Shown here piece after piece: positions 1 to 9,245 of a DNA stretch of 64,000 nt. A program made the translations under genes and the position numbers. The DNA is from CAZQQU01 sp964595625 (GTDB lineage Bacteria; Bacteroidota; Bacteroidia; Flavobacteriales; Flavobacteriaceae). Position 1 is the stretch's first letter. Every line of letters begins with the position of its first letter. The notes under the pieces are model-generated. The model did no database searches. It had not been told where the DNA came from and saw only the letters and a program-made list of their open reading frames with translations. Where the stretch lies: the NCBI GenBank assembly GCA_964595625.1, contig CAZQQU010000003.1, forward strand, positions 186,001 to 250,000, given 5' to 3'.

Positions 1-1
1 G

Positions 2-484
2 TCTGATTTTTATCGAGATCGTTTTGCTGGGCTCGATTTTTTGTTTGAACCCATCAAGCTTCAGAATTATTCCCGTTCCGTCTATAAATTTTTCGATACT
101 GGATTTGTACTCACCGGTAATAGTACCGAGTTTTTGGATCCGGTTTTCTCCTCGGGGGTGGCCTTTGCGACCGAATCGGGGATGAAAGCCGCTCGATTAG
201 CCTACAGACAATTACAAGGAGAACAGGTAGATTGGCAAAAAGAATACGTAGAATATATGTTGAAAGGTATTAATGTATTTAGAACGTATGTCAAAGAATG
301 GTACACCGGTAATTTACAAACCTTATTCTTTCACCGGCCTGAAAATGAAGATGTCAAACGAAAAATTTGTTCGGTATTAGCGGGTTATGTATGGGATGAA
401 AACAATCCTTTCGTAAAAAAGCATGACAACATCGTCAAAAATATGGCGTATTTGATTGATTTAGAAAAAGGGGTACAATCATAA
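2..484 (+). CDS. FAD-dependent oxidoreductase, halogenase-like (C-terminal part, cut by window edge)
   Basis: The reading frame is open from base 2, so only the last 160 residues or so are present and the true start lies outside the window. The visible part contains the TGNSTEFLDPVFSSGVA segment, which matches the conserved helix-capping region near the FAD in tryptophan-halogenase and geranylgeranyl-reductase type flavoproteins. The tail is mostly helical. In flavobacteria such genes often belong to flexirubin or aryl-polyene pigment clusters, but that neighbourhood is not visible here. The family-level call is fairly sure; the substrate is unknown. Confidence 0.72.
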   Translation, partial: SDFYRDRFAGLDFLFEPIKLQNYSRSVYKFFDTGFVLTGNSTEFLDPVFSSGVAFATESGMKAARLAYRQLQGEQVDWQKEYVEYMLKGINVFRTYVKEWYTGNLQTLFFHRPENEDVKRKICSVLAGYVWDENNPFVKKHDNIVKNMAYLIDLEKGVQS

Positions 485-560
485 AGCGTAATTCGGGAAA
501 AGTTACTGTAGAATTACTCGTGTATATAATCCTAAAGCGGGCGAATTTTTCAAAAAAATT

Positions 561-580
561 AGGGGCTATCATTAGCCCCT
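561..580 (-). terminator. Rho-independent terminator downstream of tRNA-Ala
   Basis: An 8-bp perfect stem (AGGGGCTA / TAGCCCCT) with a 4-base TCAT loop. Read on the minus strand it is followed by a run of seven Ts, so it most likely ends the tRNA-Ala transcript. Confidence 0.75.
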
Positions 581-603
581 ACTGATGTTTTTACAACGAG
601 TGG

Positions 604-677
<74 letters not shown>

Positions 678-757
678 AATTTTGGGCAAAAATAAACTTT
701 TCTATTTTATTAGCAACCATAATTGCTTAATTTTGCATCATCTTAATACTTTTTCCA

Positions 758-892
758 ATGGAAAATATACTCCTAGGTTTTTTAGCCATTTTCTTCTTGT
801 TTATTATTTTGGTGATCCATCGAATAATAAACTTTCAGCACAAAATGGAAATCGAACATAAAAAGAAAGCTTCCAAAGAAACACACACCTAA
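758..892 (+). CDS. Small single-pass membrane protein, 44 residues
   Basis: The frame encodes 44 residues: a hydrophobic segment over residues 4-24, then a basic, hydrophilic tail containing HKKKASK. This is the profile of a small N-out/C-in membrane protein. A TAnnTTTG promoter box (TAATTTTG, 728-735) lies about 20 bases upstream of the ATG, which supports expression. It sits between tRNA-Ala on the other strand and the M13 peptidase gene. I do not recognise a family, and its reality rests on composition, topology and the promoter box. Confidence 0.5.
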   Translation: MENILLGFLAIFFLFIILVIHRIINFQHKMEIEHKKKASKETHT

Positions 893-1010
893 ACAATACG
901 CCCTTTTCCTTTTAGCTATAAAAAACTGATTTTAAATATATTTTAACAAAACAGGCTCATAAATAATAATATCTTGTGCCGAAATTTTATTAACAAATCC
1001 AATTGTATTA

Positions 1011-3080
1011 ATGAAAACTAAATTTACCACTATTTTGTGGTCCCTCGCCCTATTGGTTGTGATAACTACCGCCTGTGACGGACCTAAAAAAGAAACCCCA
1101 ACCGACGACAGTTACGGTTTAAATTTTGCGCTGATGGATACCACTACAAGACCTCAGGATGATTTTTATCGTTTTGTCAACGGACAATGGTTAGACCAAA
1201 ACGAAATACCCGATGATGAAACCAACTGGGGAAGCTTTGGTGAGTTACGCAGAAACACTGATAAGGACATGTTGGCTATCATTAAAAAAGCTTTAGTCGA
1301 TCCTGCCTTAGACAAAACGTCAGACCAAGCCAAAGCCTTGTATTTGTACCAATCTATTTTAGACACTGTAACTCGTAACCAACAAGGGATACAGCCTATT
1401 GTTCCCTTGTTAGATAAAATTAATGCCATCAGTTCGATCGATGATTTACAACAATTTATTATCGAACAACAACAGCAAGGAGACAGTAATTTCTTTAGCT
1501 TTTGGGTACGAAGTGATTTTAATGATAGCAATAATAATGCAACCTATTTAGGAGCTTCAGGTTTAGGATTACCCGATAAAGATTACTATTTAAAAGATGA
1601 TGCCGATTTAAAAGACAAACGAGAGAAATATGTAGAACACATCGCCCGTATGCTTCAGTTTTTAGGCGATAGTGAAGAGTGGGCTGCAGAACAAGCCGCT
1701 CGTATTTTAGCTTTCGAAACCCAGTTGGCTACCTCTCGTTTAGACCGTGTAGAACGCCGGGATGCTCGCAAGTTAAACAACCCGCTATCGGTAGACGATA
1801 TTCAACTATTGGTTCCTCAAATTGATTGGCGCAATTACCTCAATCAAATCGGAGCCGAAGGAGTAGACACCCTTATTGTTACAGAATTAGAATACATTAA
1901 GTCGTTAAATGGTATTTTGGCCCAAAATCAGATTGATGATTGGAAATTGTTCCTACGTTGGTCAGCCTTTAACGGTGCTGCCGGACAGCTTTCTACAGAA
2001 ATTGAAAAAGCCAATTGGGACTTTTATGCCAAGACCATGTCGGGTGCTAAAAAACAAAAACCTATTGAAGAGCGTGCTTTAGCCACTGTAAATGGAGTGA
2101 TGGGAGAGGCTCTTGGAAAGCTTTATGTCGCTGAAAAATTTCCACCGGAAGCTAAAGAGGCCGCTCAAGAAATGATTGACAAAGTGGTCGAAGCCTTTGA
2201 TACGCGTATCAAAAATTTAGAATGGATGACCGAAGCAACCAAAGAAAAAGCTTTGATTAAGTTGCACAAAATCAATATTAAAATAGGTTATCCAGATGTT
2301 TGGAAAGACTACAAGGCTATGGAAATTAATAGTGTGGAAGAGGGCGGATCGTACTATAGTAATTTACAAGCGGCGCGTCAGTGGAATTTTAACCGTGCGG
2401 TGAGCAAAATCGGTGAGCCCGTAGACAAAACCGAGTGGTCGATGTCACCCCAAACAGTCAATGCCTACTACAGTCCTTCGTACAACGAAATTGTATTCCC
2501 GGCAGCTATTTTACAACCTCCGTTCTATCATTACCAAGCAGATCCGGCATTAAACTTTGGAGGAATTGGTGCCGTAATTGGTCATGAAATTTCCCATGGT
2601 TTTGACGATAGCGGTTCGCGATATGACGCAGACGGTAATTTGTCAAACTGGTGGACCGAAGAAGACTTAGCTGCTTTCACTGCCTTAGGCGGACGCTATG
2701 CCGATCAGTACAGTGCGGTTGAGGTGCTGCCCGGTCATTTTATTAATGGTAAGTTGTCTTTGGGTGAAAACATTGGCGATTTAGGGGGAACCAATGCGGC
2801 TTTAGACGGACTGCGACTGTACTTAGCGGAACACGGAGATCCCGGTTTAATTGACGGCTTTACCCAAGAACAACGGTTTTTTATTTCTTGGGCCACTATT
2901 TGGCGTATTAAATACCGTGAAGAAGCAATGATTCGTCAATTACGCTTAGGCCCTCACTCTCCCGGTAATTACCGCGGTTGGGTGCCCATTCGTAATTTAG
3001 ATGCTTTCCACGAAGCCTTTAATACCCAAGAAGGAGATCCGATGTATTTAGCACCGGAAGACCGAATAAAAATTTGGTAA
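1011..3080 (+). CDS. M13 family metallopeptidase, lipoprotein (PepO/neprilysin-like)
   Basis: This 689-residue protein is the usual length for M13 zinc endopeptidases. The N-terminus is a lipoprotein signal with the lipobox TTAC (Cys 22), so it should be anchored in the envelope. The zinc site HEISH is at residues 525-529, and the second motif ENIGDLGG begins at Glu586, the third zinc ligand; most family members have ENIAD. The conserved NAYYSP segment and a C-terminal Trp typical of the family are also present. It probably degrades oligopeptides in the periplasm or outer membrane. It stands alone, with non-coding DNA on both sides. Confidence 0.95.
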   Translation: MKTKFTTILWSLALLVVITTACDGPKKETPTDDSYGLNFALMDTTTRPQDDFYRFVNGQWLDQNEIPDDETNWGSFGELRRNTDKDMLAIIKKALVDPALDKTSDQAKALYLYQSILDTVTRNQQGIQPIVPLLDKINAISSIDDLQQFIIEQQQQGDSNFFSFWVRSDFNDSNNNATYLGASGLGLPDKDYYLKDDADLKDKREKYVEHIARMLQFLGDSEEWAAEQAARILAFETQLATSRLDRVERRDARKLNNPLSVDDIQLLVPQIDWRNYLNQIGAEGVDTLIVTELEYIKSLNGILAQNQIDDWKLFLRWSAFNGAAGQLSTEIEKANWDFYAKTMSGAKKQKPIEERALATVNGVMGEALGKLYVAEKFPPEAKEAAQEMIDKVVEAFDTRIKNLEWMTEATKEKALIKLHKINIKIGYPDVWKDYKAMEINSVEEGGSYYSNLQAARQWNFNRAVSKIGEPVDKTEWSMSPQTVNAYYSPSYNEIVFPAAILQPPFYHYQADPALNFGGIGAVIGHEISHGFDDSGSRYDADGNLSNWWTEEDLAAFTALGGRYADQYSAVEVLPGHFINGKLSLGENIGDLGGTNAALDGLRLYLAEHGDPGLIDGFTQEQRFFISWATIWRIKYREEAMIRQLRLGPHSPGNYRGWVPIRNLDAFHEAFNTQEGDPMYLAPEDRIKIW

Positions 3081-3093
3081 AAAAACTATATAG

Positions 3094-3206
3094 AACTGCC
3101 TAAAGAGTTTTTTTTGACTGCGCTTACGCGAAAAAAAATTCTACTACCCCCTGAGGTCTTAGAAAAAAACAGTCAAAGTCTAAAAACAACCACTTTTTAG
3201 GCAGTT
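3094..3206. terminator. Nested inverted repeats after the M13 peptidase gene
   Basis: An 11-bp perfect inverted repeat (AACTGCCTAAA at 3094-3104, TTTAGGCAGTT at 3196-3206) is followed by a T run. It encloses a second pair, TTTGACTG / CAGTCAAA. The distal arm plus T tract would act as a terminator for the M13 gene, but the 91-base loop is unusually large. The loop also carries a copy of the CGCTTTCGCGAAAGCG half-palindrome (3121-3134, one mismatch). Confidence 0.45.
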
Positions 3207-3632
3207 TTTTTATTTATACACCTTTACAGATTAAAAAACCTTATTAACGAAGTGCTCCTTGATGTATCGGATGGTAATATACGAACTTATAAAAAGGAAA
3301 GTTTCAAACGGCTTGCGTTGGTAGGAGACTGCTTCGGATCTTAGGTATTAGTCATGATTCCTGTGACGTAATGTATTGCCTTGCGGAAGCAAGAATTTAG
3401 TTACAGCATGTCTGGGAACACCGTCCTGTAGAATTGCAAGAGATTCCTGATGGGTATTTATCCGACCTACTCGTTGCGACAGAGAGCAAAAAAACCAATC
3501 CCACGGGCCAATCTTTTTTTTAGCTACTGGGGAGTATAAATGGGTTTGTAACATTACATTAATTGACCCGTTCTATCCCCTCTAAACTAAGGTGAAACTA
3601 AGTTTTCTAGCACTTCATGGAGCTGCTCATCT
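3207..3632. other. Non-coding stretch without a recognised gene
   Basis: No convincing protein gene is seen. The only frame of note, 68 codons on the minus strand (3348-3554), has no recognisable domain, start signal or typical composition. A hairpin with a GGAA tetraloop is present (CTTGC-GGAA-GCAAG, 3380-3393), enclosed by a weaker 7-bp stem (3361-3367 with 3400-3406, one G-U pair). It could be a structured RNA, a decayed element or simply spacer. It does not contain the conserved cores of SRP RNA, RNase P RNA or tmRNA that I can recognise. Confidence 0.35.
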
Positions 3633-5945
3633 CTACCATTTTATTTTCTGCTGTACTATTATAGCATCGGTAGTAACAAAAGGTTTCGGCATTTGATCGG
3701 CACCCCGTACAGGTAAATCAAAAGATTCATGTGTGGTTAAATCAAAAGAAATCTCTTGAAACAGCAACTGAGGATCGGCATTCTTATCCACACGAAAACG
3801 AAGATGTAGGTTTTCTTCACCAGCAAGATAATAGCTTAAAAAAGCTTGGTGTGGATAGGCGGTAAATGCCGTACCCGTTTCCGGGTTTTTTCGCCATCGC
3901 TCCCCTTGGGCACTAAATTCAATAAAATCTACGGACGTTTGGCTGTACATCACCAAGCGATTGATTTTTCTTTTCGGATAAATAGACACTTCAATATCAC
4001 GATAATTACCCACTAGAGAATCACTTTCGATCACCACTACGGCCGACTCGATTTTTTGAGGAGTAGTAGGAGTGGCCATTTCAAAACCAGTTCCGTATTT
4101 GCTCCCGGGTACAAAATGGAGCTGATCGGCTTGGTTGTTTTGGGGATCAATAAACGATTCCGTCCAGTCGTCCAACTGCCGGTCATAGGTAGCCCAAAAG
4201 GCCGTTTCCGTTTCAAGATCATGAAAATATACCAAACTGTTGGGTTTGGGACGTTCCGGACTAAAACTGGAGGTGAAATGGGCAGTGATTAAAAACACCA
4301 AACTCAATAAAAAGAACACCAAAGAGTAGCCTCGTTTGCCTTTAAAGGATACCAATACCGGGATGAGTAAACCAAAAATGAGAACCGTAAATAACGCAGA
4401 GGCAAACAACATCTTTAAACCTAATCCCACCGGGAAAAAACGAACCAAAGGCACGAATAGAAAGAGGGTAGGGAGACTCAAAAGGATATAAATCCACTGT
4501 CTTTTATAGCTTTGTACAACCAACAATAGTAAAGTAAGTAAAGCCAAATATACCGGTATAATAAAATATGCTGCTCCGGGTAAGTACACGGCTATAAGTG
4601 TGTTTATAACTAACCAGACTAAGATGGGAAACACATAAATACTTATAATGGAAAATTCGTGGTTGTATTTTCGGTAAAACCAGAAAAACCAACCCAAGGT
4701 AAAAAAAGTGAAGGTCAGTATATAGTATGATCCGTTGTACGTAAAACCGTGAAGTAACTCTTGATAGCCGGGATAGATCCACCCCAGAAGTTGCCACAAT
4801 CCAAAAACCAATATACCGGAGACAGCCAGCGATTTTAAAAATACCAAACAGCCTTTTAGCAACATTTTGAGCTCCAACTTACGGGTAGTAAAACCTATCC
4901 CAACTATTACAAAAAACAAGACCCATGCCACAACCAACATCGGTACAATCCAAGAAAAGGGATAACTGACCATAGAAAGTCCGGGAAAATTAAAATATAC
5001 ATAATCTTCCTCGGATTTTAAATTACTTATATCACTATCTGAAAAATAATCTAACATGGCCATGGCATAACTTCCATGGTGTTTTAGCGAACTCCTATCC
5101 AGATTTTCATAAGTGTCGTTAGCCGTATGATAATCAAAATGATCGTCGATAAAAGCAAAAAAATAGGAATCAATTTGAGCATCTTCCCGAAACACCGTTG
5201 AGTCGGTGTCATTCGGAAGCATTTTATAGATGCTATAAAACAAACTACTAGCAAAGGGGTGAGAGGGTTTGCTGGCAACAAACTCCTGAATTAATGTTTG
5301 GTTACCCCCGGTGGTTTCCAAGATCATACTCGCTGGACCACCGCTACCCCGAGCTTCAAAATTGACGGCCAGAGAGACATCGTTAATCCACGGATGGTGT
5401 TTAACAAATAGTTTGGCTCCTAACAAACCAATTTCTTCTGCATCGCTAAACAATATGATAATGTCGTTTTTTGGGGTACGACCCGATGTTAAATACGCAC
5501 GAAGACTTTCTAAAACAGCGGCTACTCCCGAACCGGCATCACTGGCACCCAACGAAAAACTGTGCGGGGCACTGTCGTAATGGGCTAATAGCATCAAGGC
5601 ATGCTGTGAAGACGAACCCCGAAGTCGAGCCACTATATTTTGAGGTCGAGCCAAAACATTCCATTTTTCGTTGATTACAAAGCCCGTTTGGAGATGGGGC
5701 TCCAAGCCTAATATTTCAAGCTGGGTCATTAAGTAATCCCGTACCTCAGAGTGTGCTTCACTACCTATATAATGAGGTTTCTCAGAAATAATTTTTACAT
5801 GTTGTAAAGCGTTTTCTACTGAAAATTCAGTATCGGTTACTTCTCGATCCACTCGAGAAGAGGGTAGAGAACTGCGGAAAGAAAAAACGATGGTTATTAA
5901 AAGCAGTACCGAGGTAACTAAAGTTTTAAAGAAATTTAACTTCAT
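3633..5945 (-). CDS. M28 family peptidase with C-terminal multi-pass membrane region
   Basis: The protein has 770 residues. An N-terminal membrane anchor (about 8-24) is followed by an M28 aminopeptidase domain. Metal and catalytic residues are visible: His122 and Asp124 in AHYDS, Asp136 in ASDAGSG, Asp168 with Glu170-Glu171 in FSDAEE, and a late His in DYHTANDTYE. From about residue 330 there are roughly eight hydrophobic segments, then a soluble C-terminal domain. This architecture matches the ER/vacuolar membrane metallopeptidases and their bacterial relatives. The active site should face the periplasm. A promoter-like box TATTTTTG lies on the minus strand at 5978-5985. The gene is monocistronic and transcribed towards the empty stretch at 3.2-3.6 kb. 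Confidence 0.92.
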   Translation of the reverse strand: MKLNFFKTLVTSVLLLITIVFSFRSSLPSSRVDREVTDTEFSVENALQHVKIISEKPHYIGSEAHSEVRDYLMTQLEILGLEPHLQTGFVINEKWNVLARPQNIVARLRGSSSQHALMLLAHYDSAPHSFSLGASDAGSGVAAVLESLRAYLTSGRTPKNDIIILFSDAEEIGLLGAKLFVKHHPWINDVSLAVNFEARGSGGPASMILETTGGNQTLIQEFVASKPSHPFASSLFYSIYKMLPNDTDSTVFREDAQIDSYFFAFIDDHFDYHTANDTYENLDRSSLKHHGSYAMAMLDYFSDSDISNLKSEEDYVYFNFPGLSMVSYPFSWIVPMLVVAWVLFFVIVGIGFTTRKLELKMLLKGCLVFLKSLAVSGILVFGLWQLLGWIYPGYQELLHGFTYNGSYYILTFTFFTLGWFFWFYRKYNHEFSIISIYVFPILVWLVINTLIAVYLPGAAYFIIPVYLALLTLLLLVVQSYKRQWIYILLSLPTLFLFVPLVRFFPVGLGLKMLFASALFTVLIFGLLIPVLVSFKGKRGYSLVFFLLSLVFLITAHFTSSFSPERPKPNSLVYFHDLETETAFWATYDRQLDDWTESFIDPQNNQADQLHFVPGSKYGTGFEMATPTTPQKIESAVVVIESDSLVGNYRDIEVSIYPKRKINRLVMYSQTSVDFIEFSAQGERWRKNPETGTAFTAYPHQAFLSYYLAGEENLHLRFRVDKNADPQLLFQEISFDLTTHESFDLPVRGADQMPKPFVTTDAIIVQQKIKW

Positions 5946-6065
5946 CTACTAAAAAGAATAAAAAATTGAGGTTCAAGCAAAAATATTATAAAATAGATAA
6001 ATTTTAACACTAAATAAGCTTCGTTTTTTGTAATTTACTCCTTATTAATCGTTAATGGTTTACAA

Positions 6066-6539
6066 ATGGGTATCAAAAACTATCAAGGAAAATTTGAAAA
6101 ACCGGAAAAAACTCTTTCCGAGAACATAAAGGTAAAAGATTTTATGTTAACCGAACTGATTACTTTTAAACCGGACCAATGTATAGCCGAAGTTGTAGAT
6201 ATTTTAATCAAAAACAAAATTTCGGGCGGGCCGGTGGTGAATGAAGCCAACGAATTGGTGGGTATCATCTCGGAAGGGGATTGTATCAAGCAACTCTTTC
6301 AAGGGCAATATCACAATTTACCTCCTGAAAATGAGGTGGTCGAAAAGTATATGGTTAAAACCGTGGAAACCATCGATGGTAATGAGTCTATTTTTGATGC
6401 TGCATCCAAATTTTTGGAATCTCGTAGAAGGCGTTTCCCTATTGTGGAAGACAAAAAACTAATTGGAATGATTAGTCAAAAAGATTTACTGCGGGCTTCC
6501 CTGCGGTTAAATGCCCAAACCTGGGATCGTAAACAATAA
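6066..6539 (+). CDS. CBS domain-containing protein
   Basis: The 157-residue protein consists essentially of two CBS motifs, about residues 20-80 and 90-150, after a short lead. The pattern VKDFMLTELITF ... GIISEGDCIK, repeated as YMVKTVETI ... GMISQKDLL, is typical of stand-alone CBS pairs that bind adenosyl nucleotides. It lies 3 bases before ogt and is probably cotranscribed with it and perhaps with the genes up to rhomboid. The ligand and partner are unknown. Confidence 0.9.
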   Translation: MGIKNYQGKFEKPEKTLSENIKVKDFMLTELITFKPDQCIAEVVDILIKNKISGGPVVNEANELVGIISEGDCIKQLFQGQYHNLPPENEVVEKYMVKTVETIDGNESIFDAASKFLESRRRRFPIVEDKKLIGMISQKDLLRASLRLNAQTWDRKQ

Positions 6540-6542
6540 ATT

Positions 6543-7019
6543 ATGTACCAACTTACTACCGAGACTCCCTTGGGCTGGCTCTTCATTAATGGCGATGCAC
6601 AAGGGATTACCCGTTTGCATCTACAAAGCCACCCACCTGTTGTGCCGGATACTGAGGCTCCGGATCACCTCCATCAAGCAGTTGTTCAATTCCAGGAATA
6701 TTTTGGCAAAAGCCGAAAAGAATTCGATTTAAAATTACATCTGATGGGTACCGAATTTCAAAAAAAAGTGTGGACTGAATTAAGTCAAATTCCTTTCGGG
6801 AAAACTATTTCTTACCAGCAATTAGCCTTGCGTCTGGGCCATGTTAAATGGACGCGCGCGGTTGCCCTCGCCAATGCCAAAAATCCCCTGTGGGTAGTTA
6901 TTCCCTGCCACCGGGTGATCGGCAGTAACGGTACTCTCACGGGCTACGCCGGCGGCTTATGGAGAAAAAAATGGCTACTCGATTGGGAAAATAATTGCCA
7001 ACAAACCGCCCTGTTTTAA
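6543..7019 (+). CDS. ogt: Methylated-DNA--protein-cysteine methyltransferase
   Basis: The 158-residue protein carries the active-site motif PCHRV with the acceptor Cys122, preceded by ALANAKNPLWVVI and followed by a GYAGG segment, as in Ogt/Ada-C. It removes alkyl groups from O6-alkylguanine and O4-alkylthymine in DNA in a single suicide reaction. The N-terminal ribonuclease-like domain is present but short. The gene starts 3 bases after the CBS gene and is followed by the short membrane gene and mutL, so DNA repair genes are grouped here. Confidence 0.95.
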   Translation: MYQLTTETPLGWLFINGDAQGITRLHLQSHPPVVPDTEAPDHLHQAVVQFQEYFGKSRKEFDLKLHLMGTEFQKKVWTELSQIPFGKTISYQQLALRLGHVKWTRAVALANAKNPLWVVIPCHRVIGSNGTLTGYAGGLWRKKWLLDWENNCQQTALF

Positions 7020-7075
7020 GGAGTCGGATTACTTTTTTTGAGGTTTTTTAAGTACCTTTGAGCACAATCTTTGCT

Positions 7076-7378
7076 ATGGCACTTTTTTCAAAACCGTCAA
7101 AAAAAACCAATAAAAAATTTGAATACAAACCTCGCTTTTACCAAAGTGATAAGCCAGGAAGTCCGTATGAAATGAAAAATCGGTACGACAACTTTCGTAC
7201 TGCCAGTTGGGGTGCCGGAGGCGGAATTAAACAAAAGTTTAAAAATGCCGTAAACGATTTTAAAAATAATAACGACCAACGAGCTACTCGTATGGTTATT
7301 ATTATTGCTTTGATACTGATTTTTTTGTTTTTGCTATTCATTGATTTTGACTTAACCATATTTTCACTCCAACGATAA
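7076..7378 (+). CDS. Small membrane protein upstream of mutL
   Basis: I chose the ATG at 7076 (100 residues, MALFSKP...) over a TTG at 7058, because a promoter-like TACCTTTG box covers 7053-7060 and the protein then starts with the usual family N-terminus. The first 70 residues are very basic and contain a YKPRFY motif. A single hydrophobic helix is at about residues 76-95. The stop overlaps the mutL start as TAATG. Relatives in Flavobacteriaceae are often labelled 'riboflavin synthase subunit beta', for which nothing in this sequence gives support. Function is unknown. Confidence 0.8.
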   Translation: MALFSKPSKKTNKKFEYKPRFYQSDKPGSPYEMKNRYDNFRTASWGAGGGIKQKFKNAVNDFKNNNDQRATRMVIIIALILIFLFLLFIDFDLTIFSLQR

Positions 7379-9237
7379 TGTCTGATACCATACGCCTGTT
7401 ACCTGATCACGTCGCTAATCAGATTGCTGCCGGAGAAGTAGTACAACGACCGGCATCGGTGGTTAAAGAATTACTCGAAAATGCTATTGATGCTGGTGCC
7501 ACCTCGGTTAAACTGGTTATCAAAGATGCCGGTAAAACACTGATTCAAGTAATTGATAATGGTAGGGGTATGAACGAAACCGACGCGCGCCTGTGTTTTG
7601 AACGGCATGCGACTTCCAAGATCAAACAAGCCGAAGATTTATTTCAGCTACATACCAAAGGGTTCCGGGGTGAAGCATTGGCTTCTATCGCTGCGGTGGC
7701 GCAAGTAGAACTTAAAACCAAAACCCAAGATGCAGAAACCGGCACTACCGTCCGTATAGAAGGAAGTAAAGTAATTTCCCAAGAAGTTACCGTTACCCAG
7801 CCGGGTACCAGTATTCAAGTTAAGAATCTTTTTTTTAATCTTCCTGCCCGCCGTAATTTCTTAAAATCCAATACGGTGGAGATACGCCACTGTATCGATG
7901 AATTTCATCGCGTTGCCTTGGCACATCCTGAAATAGCCTTTACATTCCTAAACAATGGTTCCGAATTGTTTCAGTTACCCATTTCCAATCTTAGACAACG
8001 TATTGTCAATGTTTTTGGAAATAAAACCAACGAAAAATTAGTACCGGTTCAAGAAGAAACCCCTTTAGTCAATATCAGTGGTTTTATTCACAAACCCGAA
8101 TACGCTAAAAAAAGCCGTAGTGAGCAGTTTTTTTTTGTGAATCATCGGTTTATCAAAAGTGGCTACCTGCACCACGCGGTGCTCAATGCATTTGAAGGTT
8201 TACTCAAAGAAGGCGTACAACCGGGTTATGTCCTTTTTTTGGAGGCCGATCCGAAAACCATCGATGTGAATATACACCCCACTAAAACCGAAATTAAGTT
8301 TGAAGACGAACAAACACTGTACGCCTTGTTGCGCTCGGCCATAAAGCACAGCCTCGGGCAATTCAACTTGGTGCCGGTATTGGATTTCGAACGTGACCAA
8401 ACGCTTGATACGCCCTATTCGTACAAAGACAAAACGCCCGTGATTCCACGGATTGAGGTGGATAAAAATTTTAATCCCTTTCGGGAAAACACCTCAGAAG
8501 CTCCTCCCAAAAAAGCTTTTAAAAAAACACTTTCACCTGCATGGGAAAGTCTGTATAGCGGAATAAAAAAAGAAATCATTTCGCCAACCGGATTGGACGA
8601 CTCCTCTTGGGAGTTGGCTATCGAAAGCGAGGAAAAAACCGGAGCATTTCCTTTTACTGCGGAGGAACTGTCCGAGTCAAGTCCGGTTTTTCAACTTCAT
8701 AATAAATATTTGGTGCTTCCGCACCAAGAAGGATTACTTTTGATTAACCAAAATTTGGCTCACCAACGCATTCTCTACGAAGAAATTTTAAAAAGTATCA
8801 CCGTAAGTCGTGCTTCTAGCCAACAATTACTGCTTCCACTCGAAATGGATTTCTCGAAAGAGGAAATACGACTGTTGGCAGAAATTAAAGAAGAACTGGA
8901 GTTTTCAGGGTTTGTCTTTGCCACTTTCGATGCTGAAAATGTACTTCTGGAAGGTATTCCTGTTTTTATGGAAGCCACCGACATTCCAGCAATTTTTTTA
9001 CAACTGATACACGATATACAAAACGAAATTCCGGAGACGGGTTTTTCTCAAAATGATTTGATCGCCAAATCCTTAGCCCGTTCTGGAGCGGTTAAAAACG
9101 GCTCGTCGTTAGCCCTAGAACAACAGGCTTTTATGGTGAGAAAATTGTTTTTATGCAAAGAACCCGGTATTTCTCCGTACGGTAAAAAAACAATGGTTAC
9201 GCTGTCGCGTAACGAATTAGATAACAAATTTAGCTAA
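7378..9237 (+). CDS. mutL: DNA mismatch repair protein MutL
   Basis: The 619-residue protein has an N-terminal GHKL ATPase with NAIDAGAT, DNGRGM, RHATSKI and GFRGEALASI, all intact. A linker of about 100 residues and a C-terminal dimerisation domain follow. It couples MutS mismatch recognition to strand removal. The C-terminal endonuclease motif DQHAxxExxxxE reads NQNLAHQRILYE at residues 457-468, and the region of the CPHGRP motif reads SPYGKK (599-604), so the metal site looks degenerate. It is translationally coupled to the upstream membrane gene through TAATG, and the rhomboid gene starts 8 bases after it. Confidence 0.97.
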   Translation: MSDTIRLLPDHVANQIAAGEVVQRPASVVKELLENAIDAGATSVKLVIKDAGKTLIQVIDNGRGMNETDARLCFERHATSKIKQAEDLFQLHTKGFRGEALASIAAVAQVELKTKTQDAETGTTVRIEGSKVISQEVTVTQPGTSIQVKNLFFNLPARRNFLKSNTVEIRHCIDEFHRVALAHPEIAFTFLNNGSELFQLPISNLRQRIVNVFGNKTNEKLVPVQEETPLVNISGFIHKPEYAKKSRSEQFFFVNHRFIKSGYLHHAVLNAFEGLLKEGVQPGYVLFLEADPKTIDVNIHPTKTEIKFEDEQTLYALLRSAIKHSLGQFNLVPVLDFERDQTLDTPYSYKDKTPVIPRIEVDKNFNPFRENTSEAPPKKAFKKTLSPAWESLYSGIKKEIISPTGLDDSSWELAIESEEKTGAFPFTAEELSESSPVFQLHNKYLVLPHQEGLLLINQNLAHQRILYEEILKSITVSRASSQQLLLPLEMDFSKEEIRLLAEIKEELEFSGFVFATFDAENVLLEGIPVFMEATDIPAIFLQLIHDIQNEIPETGFSQNDLIAKSLARSGAVKNGSSLALEQQAFMVRKLFLCKEPGISPYGKKTMVTLSRNELDNKFS

Positions 9238-9245
9238 ACCACATT

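Noticed and set aside
3348..3554. A 68-codon open frame on the minus strand in the 3.2-3.6 kb gap
   Set aside because: No family resemblance, no promoter or signal features, and composition unlike the genes around it; better described as non-coding.
3207..3632. A housekeeping RNA (SRP RNA, RNase P RNA, tmRNA, 6S RNA) in the gap
   Set aside because: The conserved core sequences I know for these RNAs are not present; only generic hairpins are seen.
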